64,000 nt of DNA, taken from positions 1 through 64,000 of the forward strand of contig JACPOP010000014.1 of the NCBI GenBank assembly GCA_016191465.1. Reading direction: 5' to 3'. The notes beneath the pieces are model-generated. The model searched no databases. It worked only from the letters and a program-made list of their open reading frames with translations, and was not told where the DNA came from. The DNA is from Chloroflexota bacterium. GTDB lineage: Bacteria > Chloroflexota > UBA6077 > CF-72. Within the stretch, counting starts at the first letter, position 1. Every line of letters starts with the position of its first letter. The translations under genes and the position numbers were made by a program. Of this stretch, positions 34,968-44,126 are shown one piece after another.

Positions 34968-36690
34968 ACGGCTTTCCGCCCGTCATGAACGTCCCCACCA
35001 CGTTGCCCTCGGTGATCGGGAGGAGCAGCATCGAAGGGTGTTCGTCATCGTGATAGATCGTCACCCGGGACGGACTGACCCGGGTCAGGTGGCCCGTGGC
35101 GATCATCTCCAGCGAATGCTTTGGCGGGTCATCGAAGCCGCTGATCCGCAGCTTGATCCGCGTGCCGGCCTTGAACAGGTTGCCCGTGGGTACGAGCCCA
35201 ATCCGTAGTGGATACACCTCGTTGGGCACCATTGGCTCCGGGTCGGTGTGGGGATGGAACGGCAGCCACGGCTTTGAACGCTCGGGGTCGACTCGGCGGT
35301 GCGACCCTCGCAGCCAGCCGCGCGTCAGGATTCGCTCGCTCCCGTCGGGGGTCACTTCGAGCAGGCTGACGAAGAAGTACGCATCGTCGTCGGTGGACGA
35401 GGCGTACAGGTCCAGGACGATCGGGCCAATGACCTCGGTGTTCTCGACCAGCGGTGGCGTGGAATACTCGACCCCTGTCCGTCCCCAGGGCGAGTCGAAG
35501 TACGAGTCATGCCCCTCGTTCGGCCAGAGCTCGCGCTCGCTGAGCAGCCCGTGCTCGTGCAGGAAGAATGGCGTCCACTTCGTCTCCGGCAAGGGCCACT
35601 CCTGCGCGGCTTTCCAGTCGTTCCGGCCTGTCACGAACAGGCGGATCGGTGGCTCGTCCATGATCCGGGTGTCCATGCCCTTCAGCCACTGATCGAACCA
35701 GCGCAGCGACTCATACTGAAGCTGGTAGAGCGGTCGATCCAGGTACGCGGGCGGACCGATGACCATCTTCCTGGGTGCGGTGGTGTGCTCCCAATTCCGG
35801 AAGGCGCCCGCCAGGTGGATGCCGTAGATGGCCCAATCAGCGCCGATGTACGACGGCACGTCGATCCGCGAGAAGTCTGGTCGCCGCTCCTCCCAGAACG
35901 GGCCGTCGGTGGGGTTGAGCAGGAAGTCGACCAGGATCGGGTGCAGGCCGACGTCCGGGTTGCGCAGGATCTGGACGAGCTCGGGCACGTTGGCAATATC
36001 CGGGTCCCGAAGGGTGGCGGCGAGCGCCTGACGGTACGCCTCATCGCCCAACTGCTCGCGCGTCCAGCTCGAGGCCTGTCCGGCCGCGGCCGAGCCGTAG
36101 ATCCAGCCGCGCCAGAAGGCATGGCCGAGGATGCCGCCGTGGTAGAGGCTGTCACGGTAAGGATCGGTGAGCGCCCAGGGCGCAAAGATGCACTTCAGCG
36201 CCGGCGGCTTCCGGGCGGCGATCAGCCACTGGATCATGGCAAAGTAGGACACGCCGAACATGCCGACGTTGCCATCGCACCATGGCTGCTCGGCCATCCA
36301 GGCGATGGCCTCCACCCCATCTTGCACCTGGCGAGGGCCAAGGAACTCAAACGTGCCACCAGACCCACCGACCCCGCGCGTGGTGGCCACGACGTGCACG
36401 TATCCACGACGCACGAAGAAGGATGGATCGCCCGCCTCCACGTAGCCCGTGGCCTTCTCCTGACCGGGCCGGAGTGACAGCGGCGTGGAGAGGGGGCTCA
36501 CCTGGATGGGCGCCGTCTGGGGCGCGAGGGGATAGGGAGATAGACCGAGCAGCGCGGGGTATCGGCCGGGTTGGTCCGGTCGGAAGATGTCCGCGATGAG
36601 CTCCATACCATCGCCCATCGGGACGCGCACCCCGCGCTCGACGGTGATCCCGTACGTCCTGGGGGACGTCTCCCACGCCTTGCCAAACAT
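34948..36690 (-). CDS. CocE/NonD-family alpha/beta hydrolase
   Basis: A 580-residue serine hydrolase of the cocaine-esterase/X-Pro dipeptidyl peptidase group. The alpha/beta-hydrolase domain begins RGVRVPMGDGMELIADIFRPD, and the nucleophile lies in FGVSYFAMIQW near 147-157. A C-terminal jelly-roll domain (TEVIGPIVLDLYASSTDDDAYFFVSLLEV) follows. It should hydrolyse an ester or amide of unknown nature. Divergent from the binding-protein gene at 36.8 kb with a shared CTAC-N4-GTAG operator between them. A paralogue lies at 48.4-50.1 kb. Confidence 0.88.
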   Translation of the reverse strand: MFGKAWETSPRTYGITVERGVRVPMGDGMELIADIFRPDQPGRYPALLGLSPYPLAPQTAPIQVSPLSTPLSLRPGQEKATGYVEAGDPSFFVRRGYVHVVATTRGVGGSGGTFEFLGPRQVQDGVEAIAWMAEQPWCDGNVGMFGVSYFAMIQWLIAARKPPALKCIFAPWALTDPYRDSLYHGGILGHAFWRGWIYGSAAAGQASSWTREQLGDEAYRQALAATLRDPDIANVPELVQILRNPDVGLHPILVDFLLNPTDGPFWEERRPDFSRIDVPSYIGADWAIYGIHLAGAFRNWEHTTAPRKMVIGPPAYLDRPLYQLQYESLRWFDQWLKGMDTRIMDEPPIRLFVTGRNDWKAAQEWPLPETKWTPFFLHEHGLLSERELWPNEGHDSYFDSPWGRTGVEYSTPPLVENTEVIGPIVLDLYASSTDDDAYFFVSLLEVTPDGSERILTRGWLRGSHRRVDPERSKPWLPFHPHTDPEPMVPNEVYPLRIGLVPTGNLFKAGTRIKLRISGFDDPPKHSLEMIATGHLTRVSPSRVTIYHDDEHPSMLLLPITEGNVVGTFMTGGKPFIQERP

Positions 36691-36726
36691 GCTCCACCCT
36701 CCCCGCCCTCAGCCGGCAGCCACCGT

Positions 36727-36744
36727 CACTACCGCCGTAGAGTG
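36727..36744. promoter_or_regulatory. CTAC-N4-GTAG operator/promoter A
   Basis: CACTAC-CGCC-GTAGAGTG is an inverted repeat between the divergent CocE and binding-protein genes. TAGAGT (36738-36743) is followed by six bases and then ATG 36750, the same layout as at 54.58 kb, so it probably doubles as a -10 box. Several further CTAC/GTAG sites lie in the island to about 54.6 kb. Confidence 0.65.
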
Positions 36745-36821
36745 GTACCATGGTCGGGCGGTCGCGTCCACATGGCGCCGGGACCGGCGCACACTCCGCG
36801 ACGCTTGCAGGGGACGGACGT

Positions 36822-38060
36822 ATGCAACACGGCGACGGTGAGCATCGAGTGCCCGGGGCTGCCGGTTCGCCTGGGACGACGCGTCGGTCCTTTCTGCGGT
36901 TGGTCGTTGGCATAAGCGCGACCAGCCTGGTCGCGGCCTGCGCCCCCGCACCCACGGCTCCCGCCCCACCAGCGCCGACGAGTCCGCCAGCGACCACCCC
37001 GGTCGCCGGGGCGGCCGGTTCTCCAGTGTCGTCAGCCAGCCGTCCGGTCGCGCAAGCCAGCCCGGCCGCCGTCGCCTCGCCGGTCGCCAAACCGACGGGC
37101 TCCCTCACGAGCGTGCGGGCCGGAAGCCTATTTGGCCTGCTGGACACCCCGTGGATCCTGGCCGCGGCGCGCGGCTACTTTCAGCAGGCCGGACTGACAC
37201 TCGACGTCCAGAGGTTTGACACGATCGCGACGATGATCCCACTACTCAGCACCGGCCAATTGGACGTCGCCTTCGATGGTGCCACCAGTGCCGGCTTCTT
37301 CAACGCCTTCGCACGGGGCATCAACCTGCGCATGGTGGCCAACCAGGGGGTGGCCCGCGGCACCAGTGATCAGCGCCCCTACTATGCCATCGTCGGCTCA
37401 AAGGCACTCATCGACGCGGGGAAGCTCCAGCGGATCGCCGATCTCAAGGGGCAGCCGGTGAACATCCTGGCGGAAGGGGTGCTCGCGCAGCTTTTGGTGG
37501 ACGCTGCGCTGAAATCGGATGGGCTGACCCTCAAGGACGTCCAGCAGCAGCAGATGGGCTTCCCGGATGCACTCCCCGCGCTCAAGAATGGCGCCATCGC
37601 GGCGTCGTTCCTGGTCGAGCCGTTCATCACGCTTGGTCGGCAACAGGGCCTGCTGGACGTGCTGGTCTCCGGTGAGAAGTTGGCACCAGATCGCGAGATC
37701 ACCGACGTGTTCTACTCGTCGGCCTTCGCCCAGAAGCGTGACGCAGCCAACGGCTTCATGGTGGCGTACCTGCAGGGCGTGCGGGATTACATGCGCACGT
37801 TCCAGAGTAGCGGCGCGGATCGGACTGCCGCCGCCATCCAGCTCATCCCGCAACTGGCTGTGAAGGAAGCGGCGGCCTACAACGTGATGGGGTTTCCCGT
37901 TATCAACCCGGACGGCCGGATTAATGCGGCCGACGTCAAAGCGCAGCAAGATTGGTACGTCTCGGCAGGGCTGGTCCAGCAACCCATCGACGTCACCCAG
38001 GCGATCGACAACTCGTTCGTTGACGCAGCGCTGGCGACCCTGGGGCCGTTCAAGGGCTAG
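36822..38060 (+). CDS. NitT/TauT-type ABC substrate-binding lipoprotein
   Basis: A 412-residue binding protein. A twin-arginine-like TRRSFLRLVVGISATSLVAAC leader with lipobox Cys, a long Ala/Pro/Ser/Thr linker, then the NMT1/SsuA-like fold (GLLDTPWILAAARGYFQQAGLTLDVQ, STGQLDVAFDGATSAGFFNA, DWYVSAGLVQQPIDV). It would capture a small organic ligand outside the membrane. ATG 36822 has a GGGGAC ribosome site; a leaderless start at ATG 36750 would add 24 residues before the export signal. No permease or ATPase gene is in this island. First of a three-gene plus-strand run with the TPP enzyme and amidohydrolase. Confidence 0.88.
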   Translation: MQHGDGEHRVPGAAGSPGTTRRSFLRLVVGISATSLVAACAPAPTAPAPPAPTSPPATTPVAGAAGSPVSSASRPVAQASPAAVASPVAKPTGSLTSVRAGSLFGLLDTPWILAAARGYFQQAGLTLDVQRFDTIATMIPLLSTGQLDVAFDGATSAGFFNAFARGINLRMVANQGVARGTSDQRPYYAIVGSKALIDAGKLQRIADLKGQPVNILAEGVLAQLLVDAALKSDGLTLKDVQQQQMGFPDALPALKNGAIAASFLVEPFITLGRQQGLLDVLVSGEKLAPDREITDVFYSSAFAQKRDAANGFMVAYLQGVRDYMRTFQSSGADRTAAAIQLIPQLAVKEAAAYNVMGFPVINPDGRINAADVKAQQDWYVSAGLVQQPIDVTQAIDNSFVDAALATLGPFKG

Positions 38061-38151
38061 TTCCGCGCCGCCGGTCTCACGGACCAGCCCGTGGGTGCTA
38101 TCACCTCCGCGGGCATGAAGCGCTCCCGCCGGGAACGCTGGACTGCCGAGA

Positions 38152-39879
38152 ATGGGCTGGAGGATTGAGCCGTTGACCCCAGGACAGGTGCACACCGGAG
38201 GCCGCGCGGTGGTCGAGGCGCTGCTCGCGGCCGGCGTGGATCACGCTTTCTGCGTACCGGGCGAGAGCTTCCTCGGCGTCCTCGATGCGCTGTATGACGA
38301 GCCGCGCATCCGGGTGATTGCCACGCGCCATGAAGGCGGCGCCGCCTTCATGGCCGAGGCGTTCGGGAAGCTCACGCGTCGACCCGCGGTGTGCATGGGC
38401 ACCCGGATGGTGGGGGCCGGCAACCTCGCCATCGGGATCCATACGGCACACCAGGACTCGACGCCGCTCATCGCGCTTCTGGGCCAGGTCTCGACCCGCG
38501 CTCGACACCGCGAAGCGTTTCAAGAGGCAGAGCTGGCGCAGGTGCTCGGGCCGATCACCAAGTGGGCTGTCGAGCCACCCGCGGCCGATCGGCTGGGTGA
38601 ATTGACGTTGCGAGCCGGGCGTATTGCCGTCTCGGGTCGCCCGGGGCCTGTCGCGATTGCGCTTCGGGAGGATCTCCTGTCGGCAGAGGTCGCTGCCGAA
38701 CGGTATGGGCGCATTGACGTGGCCAGGCCGGCACCCGATCCCGGCCAGGTACTTGCGGCGCTCAGTCTTCTCCGTGCGGCTGAGCGCCCCGTTCTGCTCG
38801 TGGGCGGTGGCGTTCTTGCCGGTGGAGCCGAGGCCGTGGCGGCCTGTGTGCGGCTCGCCGAAACGGAGCACCTGCCGGTTGTCACGGCCTGGCGCCGGCC
38901 GGACGCCTTCCCCAACGACCACCCGCTCTACGCGGGGATGAGTGGGTTGAGCGCACCGCCCTCCGTCGCGCGGCTGCTCCACGCGTCTGACGTGGTGCTT
39001 GCCATTGGCACACGCCTCAACGAGTACACCACCTTCGAGTACAGCGTTCCCGCGCCTGGCGCGCGGCTGATTCACGTGGACGTCTGCGCCGAGCTGTTGG
39101 GGGGGCTCACGACACCCGCGCTCGGGTGCCTTGCCGATGCCGGCCAGTTCGCGGCGGCCCTCGCTGCCGCCGCAGGCGCGGAGCCCTGCTCACCCGCCCG
39201 TCGTTCCGAGCGGCAGGCGTATGCCGCCGCGGCCCACCCTGCCTGGGAGAGGGAGACGGTTCCCTCGCGGGGGAAGGCGCGCCCGGAATACCTGGACCAG
39301 CAGGTGATCGTCGCCGCGCTCCGCGAAGCGGTGCGCCAGGGCGCGATCATGGCCACCGACGCCGGCAACTTCAGCGGCTGGCCGGCCCGGTACGTGCGAT
39401 GGAACGAACCGGGCACCTTCGTTGGGCCGACTTCGGGAGCCATGGGCTACGCCATTCCTGCCGCCATTGGCGCGAAGCTGGCACGGCCGGACCGGCCGGT
39501 GATCGCCACCGTTGGAGATGGCGGGTTTTTGATGACCGGCGCCGAGATCGAGACGGCGGTGCGGGAGCAGGTCCCAGTCACGGCCCTGGTGTATGACAAT
39601 CAGCAGTACGGCACCATCCGCACGCACCAGCAGGCCGTCCATCCCGGCCGCCCTATCGCGACAGCCCTCGGGCCGATCGACGCCGCGGCCTTCGCCCGGT
39701 CCCTCGGAGCGATTGGACTTACGCCGCGGGACGAGGGTGAGATCCCCCAGGCGCTGCGTGAAGCGCTCCAGGCAGATCGCCCAGCGGTGCTGCACCTGCG
39801 GGTGGACCCGGAGCAACTGTCTGTGGGGAGTGACGCGCCCCGTCCCCTTGCCATCGAACCGGCCCCCGGATTGTCATGA
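38152..39879 (+). CDS. Thiamine-diphosphate enzyme of the acetolactate synthase/benzoylformate decarboxylase type
   Basis: A 575-residue TPP enzyme with all three domains. The catalytic Glu lies in ATRHEGGAAFMAEAFG near 58-73, the middle domain contains RPVLLVGGGVLAGG, and the TPP/Mg motif VGDGGFLMTGAEIETA...NQQYGT lies near 450-485. It could decarboxylate a 2-oxoacid or act as a carboligase; it lacks the usual FAD-type acetolactate synthase context. Located 91 bases after the binding-protein gene and 190 before the amidohydrolase. A second, distant TPP paralogue lies at 44.1-45.9 kb. Confidence 0.85.
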   Translation: MGWRIEPLTPGQVHTGGRAVVEALLAAGVDHAFCVPGESFLGVLDALYDEPRIRVIATRHEGGAAFMAEAFGKLTRRPAVCMGTRMVGAGNLAIGIHTAHQDSTPLIALLGQVSTRARHREAFQEAELAQVLGPITKWAVEPPAADRLGELTLRAGRIAVSGRPGPVAIALREDLLSAEVAAERYGRIDVARPAPDPGQVLAALSLLRAAERPVLLVGGGVLAGGAEAVAACVRLAETEHLPVVTAWRRPDAFPNDHPLYAGMSGLSAPPSVARLLHASDVVLAIGTRLNEYTTFEYSVPAPGARLIHVDVCAELLGGLTTPALGCLADAGQFAAALAAAAGAEPCSPARRSERQAYAAAAHPAWERETVPSRGKARPEYLDQQVIVAALREAVRQGAIMATDAGNFSGWPARYVRWNEPGTFVGPTSGAMGYAIPAAIGAKLARPDRPVIATVGDGGFLMTGAEIETAVREQVPVTALVYDNQQYGTIRTHQQAVHPGRPIATALGPIDAAAFARSLGAIGLTPRDEGEIPQALREALQADRPAVLHLRVDPEQLSVGSDAPRPLAIEPAPGLS

Positions 39880-40069
39880 GGCGCCACCGCGGGCGACGCT
39901 GGGCTGACAGACCGCGAGTGGCGCTCCGTACGCGAATCCGAGCTCATGGCCGGGCACGGCAAAATGACGGAGCCGCGATGAGACGGACGCTCCGCTCGGG
40001 AGGGCAGCCCGGCCAAGCACTGGGGGCAGGCCCCGGCCACCATGGCACTCCACCTCTGATGAGCCCCCG

Positions 40070-41077
40070 GTGCTGATCGACATCTTTCCGCACATCCTGC
40101 CGAAGCGGTACTTTGACGCCCTCGAAGCCGGGCCCGGGCAACGGTTTGGGATGATGCGTCGCATGCGCAGCACGCCGGTGCTCTTCGACCTGGACCAGCG
40201 CTTCCGGATCATGGACACGCGCGAGGGCTACGTGCAGGTGCTCACCCTCGGCGCCCCGCCGATCGAAGAGATTGCCGACCCGGACGTATCGCCCGACCTG
40301 GCACGGCTGGCGAACGACGAGATGGCGGCCCTGGTGGAGCGGTACCCGGACCGGTTCCCGGGCTTCGTGGCAAGCCTCCCGCTAAACGCGCCGGACGCGG
40401 CGCTCCTGGAAATCGAGCGTGCCGTCGGGACGCTGGGCGCGACGGGCGTCCAGGTATTCACCAGCGTGCGCGGAAAGCCGCTGGATGCGCCGGAGTTTCA
40501 GCCACTATTCGACCGCATGGCGGCGCTCGACCTGCCGATCTGGCTGCATCCCACCCGCCCAGCATCGGTCGCCGACTACCCGGGTGAGCCGCGCTCGCGC
40601 TACGACATCTGGTGGGCCTTCGGGTGGCCCTACGAGACCAGCGCAGCCATGGCGCGCCTGGTATTTTCAGGCCTGTTCGAGCGGCACGCGGACTTGAAAA
40701 TCATCACCCACCACTGCGGCGCCATGATCCCATTCTGCGAGGGACGCATCGGCGGCGGACTGGACCAGTTGGGATTACGCGGCGAGGATGCCGAAGACCG
40801 AGCGGCGAAAGCGCGCATCAACGGCCGACCGATTGACCACTTCCGCCGCTTCTACGGCGATACCGCCCTGTTCGGCGCGACGGGCGGCGTGGAGTGTGGG
40901 GTGCGCTTCTTTGGTGCCGAGCGCGTGCTCTTCGGCACCGACATGCCGTTCGATGCCGGCGGGGGCTCCGGCTTCATCGAGACAATCGCGTCCATCGAGC
41001 GGGCGCGGTTCACCGCCGCCGAGCGCCACCTGATCTTCGAAGGGAACGCGCGCCGGCTCCTCCGGCTGCGTGGCTGA
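40070..41077 (+). CDS. Amidohydrolase-2 family protein (ACMSD-like), first of three
   Basis: A 335-residue TIM-barrel protein of the amidohydrolase-2 (ACMSD, gamma-resorcylate decarboxylase, 4-oxalomesaconate hydratase) group. The metal motif at the start, normally DxHxH, reads DIFPH, so the first His is missing. Other ligands are visible: IWLHPTRP near 162, ITHHCGAMIPF near 213, and the catalytic Asp in LFGTDMPF near 289. Starts at GTG 40070. It may be a decarboxylase or hydratase acting on an aromatic or dicarboxylic intermediate from the neighbouring TPP enzyme. Confidence 0.8.
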   Translation: MLIDIFPHILPKRYFDALEAGPGQRFGMMRRMRSTPVLFDLDQRFRIMDTREGYVQVLTLGAPPIEEIADPDVSPDLARLANDEMAALVERYPDRFPGFVASLPLNAPDAALLEIERAVGTLGATGVQVFTSVRGKPLDAPEFQPLFDRMAALDLPIWLHPTRPASVADYPGEPRSRYDIWWAFGWPYETSAAMARLVFSGLFERHADLKIITHHCGAMIPFCEGRIGGGLDQLGLRGEDAEDRAAKARINGRPIDHFRRFYGDTALFGATGGVECGVRFFGAERVLFGTDMPFDAGGGSGFIETIASIERARFTAAERHLIFEGNARRLLRLRG

Positions 41078-41223
41078 CGACCCGACGAGCTGATGTTCTC
41101 CCGGAGCCTCGACTGGCGCGGCTGCGGGCCCCGTGGGATCGCCTGACTCGGAGGCGTGATTACGCACGTGTTCCGGGGGCTGGTTGATGACGGGCCGACG
41201 GATCCCCGCCGAGGACTGACGAA

Positions 41224-42918
41224 TTAGCCCCTGCCTGCCCCGCGCTCGATCCGCTCGACCACCATCGGGACCAGGTCCTTCTTCGAGACCTTGCCGATCG
41301 GCGACAGCGGAAACTCGTCGAAGAGCTCCAGCCGCTCTGGCAGCTTGTGCTTGGCAATCTCCTCGGCCAGCAGGAACGGGATCAGCTCGTCGAAGGTGAG
41401 GCTCGTGCCGGGCTTCAGCATGACGCAGGCACACATTCGCTCGCCGAGGACCGGATCGGGCATGGGTACGCAGGCCACGTTGTGGACGCTGGGGTGGGCC
41501 AGGATGAGATTCTCGATCTCCTCGGCACTGATCTTCTCGCCGCCGCGGTTGATGAGGTCCTTCTTGCGGCCCTCCACCATGTAGTTGCCGCTGGGATGCT
41601 TCCGCAGCAGGTCGCCGCTACGGTAGAAGCCGTCGGGGGTGAAGGCGCGCGCGTTGTGCTCGGGCGATCGGAAGTAACCGCGCAACGTGTACGGGCCGCG
41701 TGCAAGCAGCTCGCCCACTTCGCCATCCGGAACGTCATGGCCGTCGTCGTCGACGATCCGCACCTCGTCGTCCGGACAGATGGGGCGGCCCACCGTCTCC
41801 AACCGCACGTCGGCCGGATCGTGCAGCCGCACGTACATGATGAGCCCCTCGGACATGCCGAAGTTCTCCTGGGCGGTGGCATTCGGGAACACCCGCTCCG
41901 CCCGCAGTCGGATCTCGGGCTGCATCCGCTGGCCGCCGCTCTGGATGACCCGCACCGACGACAGGTCGAACTCGCCCGTCATGGCCGCGGGATCGTTGAC
42001 CCAACTGATGAGCAGCGCCGGCACGAGGTGGATGTGTGTAACCCGGTGGCGCTGGATCAGGGCGAACACGTCTCGCGGCCGGCCGCTCTGGCTGAGGACG
42101 GTGGTTCCCCCCAGGAGGAGGAAGCCCTGCAAGCCCGGGCAGGCCAGCGGGAGGTTGTGCGAGATCGGCAGAACGTCCAGCAGCACGTCGCCCTCGTGGA
42201 TGTCGCACACGGTGACCGCGAGCTTCGAGTTGAAAGCGTAGTCGTTGTGGGTACGCGGGATGAGCTTGGGGATGCCGGTCGTCCCACCGGAAAGCTGGAA
42301 CACCGCCGGGTTGCACGGGTTCAACTCGGCCTGGATGCTGTCGAGATCGGCCGGCGTGTGCTGTCGCGGCTCGCGCGTCAGGAGGTCGGGAATCGACAGG
42401 AATCCCTCCGGCGCCCCTTCGCCCAGCACGAACGCGAACCGCAGCGTCTCGCTCTCTGCCCGGACGCGGTTCACCAGGTCGGTGAACGACACGTCCTTCC
42501 CGGCCACCGGCGTGGCCGTGGCCACGGCGCCCGAGAGCCGAACGAACTGGCTGAGCTCGCGGTAGCGGTGGGCGGGCAGGGCCATGATGGGGATCGCGCC
42601 GATCTCCTGCAGCCCGAAGTAAAACGGCGCGAACTCCAGGGCATTCGGCAACTGCACCACGATCCGGTCCAGGGGCCGCAGGCCAAGGTCGAGCAGATTG
42701 CAGGCGACGCGCCGGGCCAGGCCGCCAAGCTCGCGGTACGTCAGCGAACGCCCGCCTTCGATGACCGCCACGTGATCCGCGAAGCGCTCGAAGCGCTCGT
42801 GGAAGTGGCTGATGAGGGGGCGGTCCTCCCAGTAGCCCTTCTGGCGATACCGCGTCATGTACTCCGGTGGGAACGGGACCACCCCGTCGAGCGTGGGACC
42901 AGTGTGAAGTGGGGGCAT
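41224..42918 (-). CDS. Aryl-AMP ligase (DhbE/EntE-like)
   Basis: A 564-residue adenylate-forming enzyme. ATP-binding LSGGTTGIPKLIPRTHNDY lies near 210-228; LPISHNLPLACPG (the HN-PLxxPG motif of 2,3-dihydroxybenzoate and salicylate AMP ligases) lies near 251; GRKKDLINRGGEKISAEEIE and the catalytic Lys of SPIGKVSKKDL close the C-terminal domain. It should activate an aryl acid as its adenylate or CoA thioester. No aryl carrier protein or siderophore gene is present, so a catabolic CoA-ligase role is more likely in this setting. ATG 42918 lies next to hairpin element copy 4. Confidence 0.85.
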   Translation of the reverse strand: MPPLHTGPTLDGVVPFPPEYMTRYRQKGYWEDRPLISHFHERFERFADHVAVIEGGRSLTYRELGGLARRVACNLLDLGLRPLDRIVVQLPNALEFAPFYFGLQEIGAIPIMALPAHRYRELSQFVRLSGAVATATPVAGKDVSFTDLVNRVRAESETLRFAFVLGEGAPEGFLSIPDLLTREPRQHTPADLDSIQAELNPCNPAVFQLSGGTTGIPKLIPRTHNDYAFNSKLAVTVCDIHEGDVLLDVLPISHNLPLACPGLQGFLLLGGTTVLSQSGRPRDVFALIQRHRVTHIHLVPALLISWVNDPAAMTGEFDLSSVRVIQSGGQRMQPEIRLRAERVFPNATAQENFGMSEGLIMYVRLHDPADVRLETVGRPICPDDEVRIVDDDGHDVPDGEVGELLARGPYTLRGYFRSPEHNARAFTPDGFYRSGDLLRKHPSGNYMVEGRKKDLINRGGEKISAEEIENLILAHPSVHNVACVPMPDPVLGERMCACVMLKPGTSLTFDELIPFLLAEEIAKHKLPERLELFDEFPLSPIGKVSKKDLVPMVVERIERGAGRG

Positions 42919-42921
42919 GAT

Positions 42922-43031
42922 GACGAGTTCTCAGTTGTCAGTGCTCAGTGGTCAGACGAGTTCCAAGTTGCAAGTTGATGAGGGACGGCTCTTCGTCTCC
43001 TGATAACTGACGACTGATCACTGACAACTCC
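42922..43031. repeat. GACGAGTT hairpin element, copy 4 (mixed units)
   Basis: Starts GACGAGTT and ends AACTCCG. The left arm contains TCAGTTG, TCAGTGC and TCAGTGG-type units; the right arm contains TGATAACTGACGACTGATC-like complements. The core AGACGAGTTCCA...CTCGTCTCCTGAT is shared with copy 3. It separates the ligase start from the end of the upstream amidohydrolase gene on the same strand. Confidence 0.75.
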
Positions 43032-43033
43032 GT

Positions 43034-43873
43034 TCACACCCCCAGGATCCGTTCAGCGTTGGCGTGGAGGATCTGCTCCAGCACCGCGTCCGAGTAGCCC
43101 AGCTCGCCCCACTCGCGGAGGACCCGCTCGTAAGGCATGCTCGGGTAATCGCTGCCGAACATGATTTTGTCTTTGAGGCGGCCGCGCATGTCCCGTTTGA
43201 TGGAATCGGGGAAGTACTTCGGCGCCCAGCCGCTCATCTCCCAGGAGACATTGCCCTTGTGGAGCGCCACGGCGATCGTCTCCTCAACCCACGGCCAGCC
43301 GGGGTGTGCCATCACGATCGGCATGTCCGGGAAGTCGGCAGCCAGCGCGTCGATCGCGTCTGGGTGCGCATACCGGATGCGCGTGCCTGACCCGCCCGGC
43401 ATGCCGGCGCCCATGCCCGTCGTGCCGACGTCGATCATCACCGGCACCTTCAGGGCGTTGATCGTCTCCCAGAGCGGGTACAGGCGGCGATCGTCGACCG
43501 CGAAGCGACCCATGATGGGGTGGAAGTGGAAGCCCAGCAGGCCGAGGTCGTTAATGGCCGTCTCGGCCTGCTGGATCGCGTCGGGCTTAAACGGGTCCAC
43601 CGCTCCCCATGCCTGGCGGATCACGTCCGGGTGCCGGGCGCGCAGCTCGGCCACGTACGCGTTCGAGCAAGGCGGGGCACCCACCACACTCTCGATGTCG
43701 AAAGCCACCAGGACCACCTGCACGCCCGCTGCCTGGAAGTCCTGGATGACGGCGTCCTCACCCTTTGGACTCCAGGTGTGGCCCCAGTACTTCGCAAGGA
43801 ACTCCGGGTAGGGACCCTGCGAGCGGATCCACGTGTCCGTGCCCGGGTAGGCGTGGAGATCGATGATCTTCAT
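43034..43873 (-). CDS. Amidohydrolase-2 family protein, second of three
   Basis: A 279-residue TIM-barrel protein. The N-terminal metal motif reads DLHAYPG, keeping the first His of HxH but with Tyr for the second. Later residues are in place: LGFHFHPIMG near 122, VMAHPGWPW near 196, and IMFGSDYPSMPY near 243. The gene for the aryl-AMP ligase follows on the same strand across hairpin copy 4. Divergent from the second TPP-enzyme gene; both sides of the gap carry a CTAC-N4-GTAG site. Probably hydrolase or decarboxylase of a small ring or acid. Confidence 0.8.
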   Translation of the reverse strand: MKIIDLHAYPGTDTWIRSQGPYPEFLAKYWGHTWSPKGEDAVIQDFQAAGVQVVLVAFDIESVVGAPPCSNAYVAELRARHPDVIRQAWGAVDPFKPDAIQQAETAINDLGLLGFHFHPIMGRFAVDDRRLYPLWETINALKVPVMIDVGTTGMGAGMPGGSGTRIRYAHPDAIDALAADFPDMPIVMAHPGWPWVEETIAVALHKGNVSWEMSGWAPKYFPDSIKRDMRGRLKDKIMFGSDYPSMPYERVLREWGELGYSDAVLEQILHANAERILGV

Positions 43874-43912
43874 GGTCGGGGCTGCTCGAACGGCGGCGTC
43901 ATAGTTACCTAG

Positions 43913-43924
43913 CTACTGGGGTAG
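43913..43924. promoter_or_regulatory. CTAC-N4-GTAG operator B1
   Basis: CTAC-TGGG-GTAG, 40 bases upstream of the amidohydrolase start on the minus strand. It shares the core of the other island sites but lacks the extended GTAGTGT. TAACTA (43898-43903 on the minus strand) is a possible -10 box downstream of it. Confidence 0.5.
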
Positions 43925-43988
43925 GGAGGACTTCAGGATACTGGTGACGACCAGCGTTCGGTAAGTGTGTCGCACCCAACCCGCTCGT

Positions 43989-44007
43989 TGACTACTACAG
44001 TAGTGTG
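43989..44007. promoter_or_regulatory. CTAC-N4-GTAG operator B2
   Basis: TGACTAC-TACA-GTAGTGTG, in front of the second TPP-enzyme gene. Almost the same 18 bases occur at 45.93 kb. TAGTGT (44001-44006) could be the -10 box; the start codon ATG 44127 would then have a leader of about 115 bases. Confidence 0.65.
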
Positions 44008-44126
44008 TCACCCCGTACGTCATGTCGTACAGGCGCCGCGGGCGAAGCGAGACCGGTTGGCCCCCGTCCGTCCATAACTCGCTTGCCGGGGCGGACGCAC
44101 CCACCCACGAACGCGAGGACCCGACG

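Noticed and set aside
41347-42978. A 543-residue plus-strand frame
   Set aside because: It is fully antisense to the aryl-AMP ligase, which has all family motifs; long antisense frames are expected in G+C-rich DNA.
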